Shown here in pieces: positions 1 to 8,204 of a stretch of 11,507 bases of DNA. Source of the stretch: CAZAQB01 sp964487155 (GTDB lineage: Bacteria > Pseudomonadota > Gammaproteobacteria > Nitrococcales > Nitrococcaceae); the NCBI GenBank assembly GCA_964487155.1, contig CAZAQB010000104.1, positions 1 through 11,507 of the forward strand. The letters run 5' to 3'. Numbering within the stretch: position 1 is the stretch's first letter; the number at the start of each line of letters is the position of its first letter. The notes under the pieces were generated by a model, which was not told the DNA's origin, did not search any database, and saw nothing but the letters and a program-made list of their open reading frames with translations. Both the position numbers and the translations under genes were made by a program.

Positions 1-177
1 TGCTCTCGTCCGGACCCGGCATGGCACTGTGGTACAACATGGCTCCCTCCGTGGAGTGGTGGGCTTTCGTCCGTGGAGGCTCAAGCTTGCACGCCGGTCT
101 ACGGGAAGTGCAAGTGCCGAGCACGCCCGGCGAGGCTGACAGACTCTGGACATCCAAGGCGGCAGGGGGGCACAGGC
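1..177. other. Upstream region of the ATPase gene
   Basis: I see no gene here that looks real. The stretch holds a nine-base direct repeat TCCGTGGAG (48-56 and 70-78, start points 22 bases apart) and a seven-base inverted repeat CTTGCAC/GTGCAAG (86-92 and 108-114). Either could belong to a regulatory site for the downstream gene. I found no convincing -35/-10 pair, so the promoter is not assigned. Confidence 0.25.
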
Positions 178-1053
178 ATGGACCAGGTGGAGCGACTGGC
201 GGCGCGGGCTGAGGCACTGGTGGCGCGGCTGGAAGCGCTGCTGCCGCCAGCCCCCGGCGTGCCGGACTGGGATCGTGCGGTGGCCTTCCGCTGGCGGCGG
301 CGGGGCGAGCGGGCTGGCCTGGAGGCCGTGCCCCGGCCCCATCCCATCGCCCTGGGGCAGCTCCACGGCATCGACCGTCAGAAGGCCGAGCTGGTGCGCA
401 ACACCCGCCAGTTCCTGGCCGGCCTGCCCGCCAACAACGCCCTGCTGTGGGGTTCTCGGGGCACCGGCAAGTCATCCCTGGTGAAGGCCCTGCTCACAGA
501 CTACGCGCCGCGGGGGCTGCGCCTGATCCAGGTGGAACCCCACGACATGGCGGACCTGCCGGACATTGTCACCCAGGTGGAGGGGCGCACCGAGCGCTTC
601 CTGGTGTTCTGCGACGACCTCTCCTTCAACGCCGACGACGCCAGCTACAAGGCCCTGAAGGCGACGCTGGACGGCTCGGTGCAGGCGCCGCCCGACAATC
701 TGCTGATCTACGCCACGTCCAACCGCCGCCACCTGCTGCCGGAATTCATGGAAGAGAACCTGGACGCGCGCCTGGTGGACGGCGAAATCCACCACGGCGA
801 GGCGGTGGAGGAGAAGATCTCCCTGTCCGAGCGTTTCGGGTTGTGGTTGTCCTTCCAGCCCTTCAGTCAGGAGGGCTACCTGGCCATCTGCCGGGCCTGG
901 CTGCGCGCTCTCGGCGTCAACGAGACCGGCACCGATGCGGTGCGCGAGGAGGCGCTGCGCTACGCCCTGGGCCGGGGCTCGCGCAGCGGGCGGGTGGCCT
1001 GGCAGTTCGCCCGGGACTGGGCCGGGCGCACCGCCCTGGAGACCGGCCAGTAA
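178..1053 (+). CDS. DUF815-type AAA ATPase
   Basis: This encodes a 291-residue protein matching the DUF815 family of P-loop ATPases, which are soluble AAA-like proteins of unknown cellular role. A Walker A motif GSRGTGKSS lies near residues 92-100. A Walker B segment LVFCDDLSF follows near 142-150, with two adjacent aspartates. A sensor-1-like stretch (YATSNRRHLLPE) comes next, then an arginine-rich region and the family-typical segment SERFGLWLSFQPFSQEGYL. The N-terminal ~55 residues look helical. The frame is open upstream as far as a GTG at 73, but I chose ATG 178 because AGGGGGG at 164-170 stands seven bases before it and the upstream residues do not look like protein. No partner gene lies on the same strand in view. 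The family assignment is fairly sure; the function is not known. Confidence 0.88.
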   Translation: MDQVERLAARAEALVARLEALLPPAPGVPDWDRAVAFRWRRRGERAGLEAVPRPHPIALGQLHGIDRQKAELVRNTRQFLAGLPANNALLWGSRGTGKSSLVKALLTDYAPRGLRLIQVEPHDMADLPDIVTQVEGRTERFLVFCDDLSFNADDASYKALKATLDGSVQAPPDNLLIYATSNRRHLLPEFMEENLDARLVDGEIHHGEAVEEKISLSERFGLWLSFQPFSQEGYLAICRAWLRALGVNETGTDAVREEALRYALGRGSRSGRVAWQFARDWAGRTALETGQ

Positions 1054-1310
1054 GCGAAGCGCGCACGGCAGTCTCGGGGGCGATGATTTGGCCGCGAGAT
1101 GGACGCGACATGGAGAGAGCCGCAGGGCACGTTGCGAAGAAACGTGCCATCGGGCGGTGGGATAGCCGTGGCGACTCGGGCCTGGATGGGGCTCGCGGAT
1201 GACGGCGTTGGCGTCTGCGACGCTGGCGCCCACGTTTCTGAGAAACGATCCCTTGTGCGGCCAAGAGACAAGCGAGATCGGTGCAAATTTGTGAAACATC
1301 CGGGCTAAAG
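1054..1310. other. Non-coding stretch with two hairpins
   Basis: This is the first part of the gap between two convergent genes, and I see no supported gene in it. It contains two clear hairpins. One has arms GGCACGTT (1126-1133) and AACGTGCC (1141-1148) with a seven-base loop. The other has arms CGTTTC (1233-1238) and GAAACG (1242-1247) with a three-base loop. Neither is followed by a T run, so neither is a standard intrinsic terminator. They could still trim or stabilise the 3' end of the ATPase transcript. Confidence 0.35.
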
Positions 1311-1410
1311 ACGCCGGATGCGGCGCTGGCGCGCCTTATCCGGCCTACGCGGGCCCCGCCCGTCGCCGGGACGAAGCACGTAGGCCGGATAAGCGAAGCG
1401 CATCCGGCAT
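1311..1410. repeat. Pair of inverted REP/PU palindromes (BIME-like)
   Basis: Two palindromic units face each other. Unit 1 (1313-1348) has outer arms GCCGGAT (1313-1319) and ATCCGGC (1338-1344), inner arms GGCGC (1322-1326) and GCGCC (1331-1335), a GC/TT internal mismatch, and the tail CTAC. Unit 2 (1380-1408) is inverted, with arms GCCGGAT (1384-1390) and ATCCGGC (1402-1408), a two-base AA bulge and a GCG-aag-CGC tip. The stretch 1335-1349 is perfectly complementary to 1379-1393, so the pair can also form one long 15-bp stem. The anatomy, including the mismatch and the GGCCTAC tail, matches the REP units known from E. coli. Such pairs usually lie between gene ends, as here between convergent genes, and can stabilise 3' mRNA ends or bind gyrase or IHF. 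Those roles are family knowledge, not shown here. Confidence 0.85.
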
Positions 1411-1428
1411 TCCGCCTTCTGGAACGCC
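1406..1428 (-). terminator. Hairpin just after the ABC exporter stop
   Basis: On the minus strand, GGCGTTCC (1428-1421), a seven-base loop and GGAATGCC (1413-1406) form an eight-pair stem with one G-U pair, about ten bases after the exporter stop codon. No T run follows, and one arm shares bases with the second REP unit, so the two structures would compete. It may end or protect the transcript. Confidence 0.35.
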
Positions 1429-1438
1429 GGGCGCCAGC

Positions 1439-3187
1439 TCAGGAACGGTGCTCGCCGTCACACTCCAGCGGGGCCGGGGCCGCGGCGCCACGGAAGGGGA
1501 CCACCCGGGGGCCGTCCAGCCCGAACAGCGCCGCGGTGGGCCCATCCCGGCGAAGCACATCAACCGGTGCGCCGCGTTCCACGATGCGGCCCTGCTCCAG
1601 GTGCCAGACCTCGTCGGCCAGGCGCAGGTGCTCCGGGCGGTGGGTGACGAACAGCGTCGTGGCGAGCCGTGCCTCCAGGACGCGGCCCACGACGGCGGCG
1701 GCCTCGCCGTCCAGGTTGGCGTCGGGCTCGTCCAGCAGCAGCAGGCGCGGGCCGCCCAGCAGTGCCCGGGCCAGGGCCAGGCGCTGGCGCTCGCCCGGCG
1801 ACAGGTTCAGGCCCCGCTCCCGGAGCGAGGTGTGCGCGCCCTCCGGCAGCCGCTCGATAAGCTCGTAGAGCCCGGTGAGGTGGCGGATGCGCGCCCGCGC
1901 CCGCTCGGACACGCGCGGCGCCCGATAGCAGAGGTTGCGCGCCACGCTGCCCCGCAGCAGCGGCAGATCCGGGCTCAGCAGACTGATGGCCTGGCTGCGG
2001 TCCTGGCGCCGGGCCCGGGCCAGGTCCTGGCCGTCCAGCAGCAGGCGCCCTGAGTCCGCGGGCACCAGGCCGGCGATGGCATGCAGCAGGGTGCTCTTGC
2101 CGGCCCCGTTGGGCCCCACCACGGCGATGACGCTGCCGGGCACCACCTCGGCGTCCAGCTGACCGGGGGTGCCCGGCAGCTGCAGGCCCTCCAGGCGCAG
2201 GTGGCCGTTGCCGTCCGGCAGCGGCCGGCCATGGCGGGGGTTGCGGGCCGGCAGGGCAAGCACTTCCTCCAGGCGCTGGCCCGCCACCCGGGCACCCTGG
2301 CGGTACTCGTAGACCCGGGACAGCTCCCGGACGCGCCCGGCCAGCAGCCCGGCCATGGCCATCAGCGAGGCCACCGTGGCGGCATCGATGCCACCCTGGC
2401 TCACCTGCAGGCCACCCACGGCCAGCACCAGCATCAGGGCCAGGGAGGCGCCGGCCTCGGCGGCGGCCCGCAGGGCGCCGATCCAGCGGGCCCGGGCCAC
2501 GCTCGCGCCGGCGACATCGGCACTGCGGGTGGCCATGCGCCGCTCCTCGCGGCGCCACTGGCCGAAGGCCTGCACCACGGACACGGCGTTGAGTTTCTCG
2601 GTCACCTCCGTGCCCAACCGGGCGCGGCAGTTGCGCAGGTCCCCGGTGGCGCGGCGCAGGCCGCTGCCAAGCATCATCGAGGCGAGCGCCGCCAGCCCCA
2701 GCAGCGCGGCCAGCGCGCCCGCCAGGGGCAAATTCATCCAGGCCAGGCCGATCAGGGCACCGGCGGCCATCGTCCCCCCCACCAGCAGCCGGGCCACGCC
2801 CAGGCTGATCCACTGGCGCAGGGCGGTCAGGTCGCCCAGCAGGCGCAGGGTCATGCCACCCTTGGAGCGCCGTTGCAGGGTCCGCGGATCGAGCCGCAGC
2901 ACCTTGCGGAAGAGCAGGGCGCGCAGCTCCACCACGTAGTCCTGTCCGAGGCGTTCCGCGTCCACCTGCTCCAGATAGCGAAGCCCCGCCAGAACAGCCG
3001 CCGCTGCGGCCAACCCGGCCAGCAGCGCCGGTGCCGGGGCTGAGCCGGCGCCCAGCGCCCGGAACGCGGCTTCCACCAGCAAGGCGGTGGCCACCGCGGC
3101 GCCGGCCTGCCCCAGACCCCAGACCAGCAGCCGGCCCAGGGTCCAGCGCCGCGGCCCGCGCAGCAGCCTCGGCAGGCGGGAGGCCAT
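1439..3187 (-). CDS. ABC exporter, fused membrane and ATPase domains
   Basis: This 582-residue half-transporter belongs to the inner-membrane ABC exporter class (a dimer would be the active form). The first ~290 residues hold about six hydrophobic segments (near 21-45, 51-68, 132-150, 152-174, 238-260 and 268-285). The nucleotide-binding domain has Walker A GPNGAGKST (358-366), signature LSPGE (463-467), Walker B LLLLDEP with its glutamate (482-488), a D-loop NLD, and an H-loop histidine at about 516. Two usual features are missing: the Q-loop glutamine appears replaced (AISLLSPDLPLL around 400-411), and there is no A-loop tyrosine before Walker A. The ATG lies two bases after the stop of the upstream P-loop gene (TGAGCATG), which suggests translational coupling. 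The substrate is unknown. Lipid, peptide or cofactor export are all possible, and nothing in the sequence decides. Confidence 0.88.
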   Translation of the reverse strand: MASRLPRLLRGPRRWTLGRLLVWGLGQAGAAVATALLVEAAFRALGAGSAPAPALLAGLAAAAAVLAGLRYLEQVDAERLGQDYVVELRALLFRKVLRLDPRTLQRRSKGGMTLRLLGDLTALRQWISLGVARLLVGGTMAAGALIGLAWMNLPLAGALAALLGLAALASMMLGSGLRRATGDLRNCRARLGTEVTEKLNAVSVVQAFGQWRREERRMATRSADVAGASVARARWIGALRAAAEAGASLALMLVLAVGGLQVSQGGIDAATVASLMAMAGLLAGRVRELSRVYEYRQGARVAGQRLEEVLALPARNPRHGRPLPDGNGHLRLEGLQLPGTPGQLDAEVVPGSVIAVVGPNGAGKSTLLHAIAGLVPADSGRLLLDGQDLARARRQDRSQAISLLSPDLPLLRGSVARNLCYRAPRVSERARARIRHLTGLYELIERLPEGAHTSLRERGLNLSPGERQRLALARALLGGPRLLLLDEPDANLDGEAAAVVGRVLEARLATTLFVTHRPEHLRLADEVWHLEQGRIVERGAPVDVLRRDGPTAALFGLDGPRVVPFRGAAAPAPLECDGEHRS

Positions 3188-3189
3188 GC

Positions 3190-4265
3190 TCAGCTCTCCA
3201 TCTCGCCCAGGGCCAAGCGCCGGGCGGCGGGCTCGGGATGCCGGGCGGAGCTGCGCGGGTGCATCTCCATGCGGGTCCAGGCGAGCGGCATCAGGTTGCG
3301 CCAGTCCAGACTCTGGAGCTCAGCCACCGGCAGCACCGGCGCCTCAATCACCGAGGCGGCTTCCCGGGTGGACAGCGGCGACTGGGTCAGGGCACCGGAG
3401 ACCGCCACCAGGGGCAGGCGGCAGGCCAGCAGGTGGGCGGCACCGGCCACCGCGCCCATGGCGTCACCGGCGGCGAACACCAGCTTGTCGATGCTGCGCC
3501 GGAACACCGCTGAGCGCAGCAGCGCGGCGGTCTCGCCCTGGAACAGGCCGTCGGCCACCTCCATGACGATGGCTTCCACGCCGTCGGCGGCGAGCTGGGC
3601 GATGAGGGTTTCCACCACCTGCTCGACCTGCTCCAGCTCCAGGCCCAGGGTGCTGGGATGGCCCGCGGCGGTGAAGTCGTAGACCTGCTCGGCACCGGAG
3701 TCATGGAACATCCAGACGTCGCCGCCGGCGCCGGTGCCGGTGACCTTGATGGCGCCGACCCGCACGCCGTTGGCCACCATGCCGCGCACCAGCGCCGCCG
3801 CAGTGGCGGTCTTGCCGGCGTTCATGGACGTGCCCACTACCGCCACCACCGGCGGCCGGCGCGCCGGCTGAGCGGCCGGACGCAGCGCGAAGTCCGACAG
3901 GTTCAGGCGGCGGCCGTCGTCGTCGGTGAGGATGCCCAGGGTGCGGATGCGGGTCGGACGCTTCATGGAGCGGTGCTTGCTCACCATCGTGGCGGCAATG
4001 CCGCCGGCGGCCACCAGGTGGCACTCGCCCAGGGATTCTGGCAGCTCCGCCTCGAACTGGTCCGGGGCGTAGCGGCGGCCGAAGCAGACCACGATCTCGT
4101 CGCCGGGGTGCAGGAGGGCCCGCCGGCCGGTGGGCAGCTCGATGCGCTGATGCTGGCCGAGAGACTCCACCCGGGCCAGCACCAGGTCGCCCGCCTGGGG
4201 ATGCACCGGGCCGGCCAGCAGGCGGCTCGCCCGTGACAGATCAACCCGGCTGGTCGTGTAGGCGC
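3190..4265 (-). CDS. P-loop NTPase, DUF1611/MobB/BioD-like (5' end in gap)
   Basis: The protein starts with a ~110-residue β-rich domain (GDLVLARVESLGQHQRIELP, then GDEIVVCFGRRYAPDQFEA). A P-loop domain follows with Walker A GTSMNAGKT (125-133, counting from GTG 4206) and an acidic motif EVADGLFQGET (216-226). This resembles the BioD/MobB/DUF1611 type of P-loop proteins, which use ATP or GTP on small substrates, but I cannot name the reaction. GTG 4206 could be read as a start, but the frame stays open upstream to the gap and reads plausible protein (YTTSRVDLSRASRLLAGPV). The real start is therefore probably inside the N run and the gene is 5' partial. It lies downstream of purL and is coupled to the ABC exporter that follows, so the two probably act in one process. 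Confidence 0.75.
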
Positions 4266-4365
4266 NNNNNNNNNNNNNNNNNNNNNNNNNNNNNNNNNNN
4301 NNNNNNNNNNNNNNNNNNNNNNNNNNNNNNNNNNNNNNNNNNNNNNNNNNNNNNNNNNNNNNNNN
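4266..4365. other. Assembly gap (100 N)
   Basis: This run of exactly 100 N is the usual placeholder for a scaffold gap of unknown size. It hides the last ~36 codons and stop of purL and the first codons of the P-loop NTPase gene. Any reading frame crossing it, including one that would fuse the two genes, is not real evidence. Confidence 0.98.
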
Positions 4366-7300
4366 GGCATGAGAATGCTGAAGCGCCCGTCCCGGGTGGT
4401 GAACCCGGTCAGTCCCAGGGGCGAGCCGTTCGGGTTGGCGGGGTAGCGCTCGGTCGGCTCCCCACGGCTGTCCACGTAACGCAGGGTGGCGGCGCCCGCC
4501 GCCAGGGCCTTGCGGGGCCCTCCGCCGGCCGGGTAGGCGGCACGGCCCTCGCCGTGTGCCACCACCACCGGCATCACCGAGCCTGCCATGCCCTGGAAGA
4601 ACAGCGACGCCGAGGGCAGCACCTCCACCATGACCAGGCGCGCCTCGTACTGCTCGCAGCGGTTGCCGACGAAACGCGGCCAGAGTTCCGCGCCGGGGAT
4701 CAGGTCGTGGAGTTCGGCCAGCATCTGGCAGCCATTGCAGACTCCGAGGCCGAAACGGCCCGGGTGCTGGAAGAAGGCGCCGAAGGCATCCCGGGCGCGG
4801 GGATTGTACCGGATGGAGCGGGCCCAGCCGCCGCCGGCGCCCAATACGTCGCCGTAGGAGAAGCCGCCGCAGGCCGCCAGGCCCTGGAAGGCGTCCAGCC
4901 CCTGGCGACCCTCCATGAGGTCGCTCATGTGCACATCCACCGCCTCGAAGCCGGCCCGGTCGAAGGCCGCGGCCATCTCCAGGTGGCCGTTCACCCCCTG
5001 CTCCCGCAGGACGGCCACCCGGGGGCGATGCCCGCCCACCGCCGGCGCCCGGTCCGGGTCGAAGCTGAGCCGGGCATGCAGGCCGGGATCGGCGTCATCG
5101 GACAGCGCCTGGAACTCCTCGGCGGCGCAGTCGGGGTCGTCGCGCAGCGCCTGCATCCGGTAGCTGGTCTCCTGCCAGAGGGACTGCAGCTCGGCCCGGG
5201 AGCGGTCCAGCAGGGTCCCACCGGCCCGGGTCACCACCAGCCGGGCGTCGTCCCGAAGGCCACCCAGCCGGTGGCAGCAGCCGCCCAGGCCCGCTGCCCC
5301 GAAGCGCTGGCACACCGCCTCGACATCGGCCCGGCGCACCTGCACCACGGCCCCGGGTTCCTCGGCGAACAGCGCCCCCAGGGGCGATCCCAGCGCCACG
5401 GGCAGATCCACGTCCAGACCCAGGCGGGAGGCGAACACCATCTCCGCCAGGGTCACGATCAGTCCCCCGTCGGAGCGGTCGTGGTAGGCCAGCAGCAGGC
5501 CATCCCGCTTGAGCGCCTGAACGGCGTCGAACAGGGCCGCCAGGTCCTCGGGCCGGTCCAGGTCCGCCGGCGCATCCCCCAGCTGGGCGTAGACCTGGGC
5601 CAGAGCCGAGCCTCCCAGGCGGGCCGCGCCGTGCCCCAGGTCGACGAGGATCAGCTCCGTCTCGCCGGCGTCGCCGCGCAGCTCCGGGGTCAGCGTGCGG
5701 CGCGCATCCGCCACCGGCGCGAACGCGGAGACGATCAGCGACACCGGCGCCGTGACCTGGTGCCGGCCGCCGGCGCTGTCCCAGGCGGTGTTCATGGACA
5801 GGGAGTCCTTGCCTACCGGAATGGCCACCCCGAGCCGCGGGCAGAGCTCCGTCGCCACCGCCCGCACCGTGTCGTAGAGCCGGGCGTCCTCCCCCGGCTC
5901 GCCGGCCGCGGCCATCCAGTTGGCGGACAGATTCACCCGGCGCAGTTCGCCCACGTCGGCGGCCGCCAGGTTGGTGAGGGCCTCGGCCACCGCCAGCCGC
6001 CCGGAGGCGGGGGCATCCAGCAGCGCCACGGGGGTGCGCTCCCCCATGGCCATGGCCTCGCCGCCGTAGCCCTGGTAGTCCGCCAGGGTCACCGCCACGT
6101 CCGCCACCGGCACCTGCCAGGGCCCCACCATCTGGTCGCGGGCCACCAGGCCGCTCACCGAGCGGTCGCCGATGGTGATCAGGAACTGCTTGCCGGCCAC
6201 CGCCGGCAGGCGCAGCACCCGCTCCAGGGCAGCTTCCGGGCTGACGCCGCCAAGATCCAGGGCGGCTGCGGGCGCCGGCTGGCGCTGCACATCCCGGCTC
6301 ATGCGGGGCGGCTTGCCCAGCAGCAAGTCCATGGGGATGTCGACCGGGGCGTTGCCGAAATGCCGGTCGGTGAGCTGCAGGCGGGTCTGCGCGTCGGCCT
6401 CCCCCACCACCGCCATGGGGCAGCGCTCGCGGGCGCAGATGCGCCGGAAGCGCTCCAGGCGCTCGGGGTCCAGGCCCAGCACGTAGCGTTCCTGTGCCTC
6501 GTTGCACCACAGCTCCAGCGGCGACATGCCGGGCTCGGCACTGGGCACCTCCCGCAGCTCGATGGCGCCGCCCCGGCCGCTGTCGTGGAGCAGTTCCGGC
6601 AGGGCGTTGGACAGGCCGCCGGCGCCGACGTCGTGGATGCTCAGCACCGGGCTGTCGTCCCCCAGGCGCCAGCAGGCGTCGATCACCTCCTGGCAGCGGC
6701 GTTCCATCTCCGGGTTGCTGCGCTGCACTGAGGCGAAGTCGAGGGCCTCGTCCCCCTGGCCGCTGACTTTGGACGAGGCTGCCCCTCCGCCGAGGCCGAT
6801 GAGCAGGGCCGGGCCGCCCAGCACCACCAGCGGGGCCCCTGGCGGGAGCGAGCGCTTGAGCACTTGGCCGGCGCGGATGTTGCCCATGCCGCCGGCGATC
6901 ATGATGGGCTTGTGGTAGCCGCGGCGGTGGCCCGGGTCGTCCCCGGGCAGGACGCTCTCCAGGGTGCGGAAGTAACCGCACAGTTGCGGGCGGCCGAATT
7001 CGTTGGCGTAGGAGGCGGCGCCGATGGGGCCCTCCAGCATGATCTGCAGCGGGCTGGCGATGCGCCCGGGGGCCGAGGGCTCGCCCTCCCAGGGCTGGGC
7101 AAAACCGGGGATGCGCAGGTGGGACACGGAGAAGCCGGCGAGCCCGGCCTTGGGATGGGCACCGCGGCCGGTGGCGCCTTCGTCCCGGATCTCGCCGCCC
7201 ACGCCGGTAGCTGCACCGGGGAACGGGGCGATGGCGGTGGGGTGGTTGTGGGTCTCCACCTTCATCACCAGGTGGGCCGGCTCGGCAAGGATCCGGTAGC

Positions 7301-8150
7301 TGCCGGTGTGCGGGTCCGGGTTGAGCGCCTGCGCCGGAAGGCCCTCGGCCACTGCCGCGTTGTCGCTGTAGGCCACCAGCACGCCCTCGGGCCGGGCGGC
7401 GTGGCTCTTGCGGATCATGGCGAACAGGGTGTGCGGCTGGGCCTCGCCGTCGATCCGCCAGTGGGCGTTGAAGATCTTGTGCCGGCAGTGCTCCGAGTTC
7501 GCCTGGGCGAACATCATGAGTTCCACGTCCGTGGGATTGCGCCCCAGCCGCCGGTAGCCCTCCAGCAGGTAGTCGACCTCGTCCGGCGCCAGGGCCAGGC
7601 CGAGCCTGCGGTCCGCCCGTTGCAGGGCCTCCCGGCCGTCGACACTGAGATCCACCCATTCCAGGGCGGCAGGTGCGGCGGAGGCGAACAGGGCTTCCAG
7701 CTCCGCCGCCTCGGTGGCCAGCATCTCTACCAGCGGGTCGTGCAGCAAGCGCAGGGCGGCGCGGTCGGCCAGCAGAGCCTGCAGCGATTCCCGGCCACCG
7801 AACAGGGTGTAGACCACGGCCCGCTCGATGCGCCGCACCGGGTCGAATCCGCACTGGCGGGCAATGTCGGTAGCCTTGCTGGACCACGGGGAGATGGTGC
7901 CCGGCCGGGGCGCCACCCAGCAGGCCAGGCTCCCGGGCGACACCGGCGGCGGCTCGGCCGGCAGCCAGCCGTAGTCGAGCAGCGATGCCAGCCGCTCATG
8001 GCCGCCCGAATCCAGGGGCTCGGCCAGATCCACCAGGTGCAGGTAGCGGGCCTGCAGGCCGGCCAGTTCCGGAAGGCGCCGGCGCAGCTGCTCCAGCAGC
8101 CGCCGGTGGCGGAACGCCGACAGCACCGCTGCGCCCTCGAGTTGCAGCAT
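4366..8150 (-). CDS. purL: Phosphoribosylformylglycinamidine synthase (3' end in gap)
   Basis: PurL turns FGAR, glutamine and ATP into FGAM in the cytoplasm, the fourth step of purine synthesis. About 1262 residues are visible of an expected ~1295, so this is the long single-chain form of proteobacteria. The order is: N-terminal domain (RPGTISPWSSKATDIARQCG near 83-102), linker, the synthase motif NSEHCRHKIFNA near 218-229, KVETHNHPTAIAPFPGAATG, a second synthase half, and a C-terminal glutaminase with GVCNGCQ (nucleophile Cys near 1138). The sequence stops at FSILMP, directly before the expected HPER motif holding the catalytic His and Glu, which falls in the gap. I chose ATG 8150 because GGAGG (8160-8156) stands five bases before it. 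GTG 8153 is only two bases from it. No PurR-type operator is visible upstream. Confidence 0.96.
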
Positions 8151-8155
8151 CACTG

Positions 8156-8163
8156 CCTCCCCT
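8156..8163 (-). promoter_or_regulatory. Strong purL ribosome-binding site
   Basis: AGGGGAGG on the minus strand is an almost ideal Shine-Dalgarno sequence. Its spacing favours ATG 8150 (five bases) over the adjacent GTG 8153 (two bases), so the protein probably begins MLQLEG. Confidence 0.75.
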
Positions 8164-8182
8164 TTGAGGCTCCCGAGCCCGC

Positions 8183-8204
8183 CTAGCAGCCGACAGGCTG
8201 CTAG
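8183..8204 (-). terminator. Perfect 9-bp hairpin between element and purL
   Basis: Arms CTAGCAGCC (8183-8191) and GGCTGCTAG (8196-8204) flank a four-base loop. There is no T run, so it may be a weak or factor-dependent terminator, an attenuator, or a processing site for the bamC–purL transcript. Its CTAG base coincides with the left copy of the element's target duplication. If the element were absent, this hairpin would directly overlap the bamC stop codon. Confidence 0.45.

Noticed and set aside
22..40. σ54-like promoter (TGGCAC followed by TACAAC)
   Set aside because: The -24 half matches, but the -12 half lacks the required GC of TTGC, so it is probably chance.
73..177. N-terminal extension of the DUF815 protein from GTG 73
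   Set aside because: The added residues look non-coding, and the good ribosome-binding site stands before ATG 178.
1311..1410. CRISPR repeat pair
   Set aside because: There are only two copies, they are inverted rather than direct, and they have REP anatomy.
4233..6731. Very long plus-strand open frame opposite purL, and another at 6864-8186
   Set aside because: They lie antisense to a clear purL, are rich in Gly, Ala, Arg, Gln and His as expected from GC-rich complementary frames, contain no recognisable domain, and the first runs through the N gap.
3981..8153. Apparent 1390-residue purL reading through the gap
   Set aside because: The frame only continues because N codons are not stops. 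After the gap it reads an unrelated frame inside the P-loop NTPase gene.
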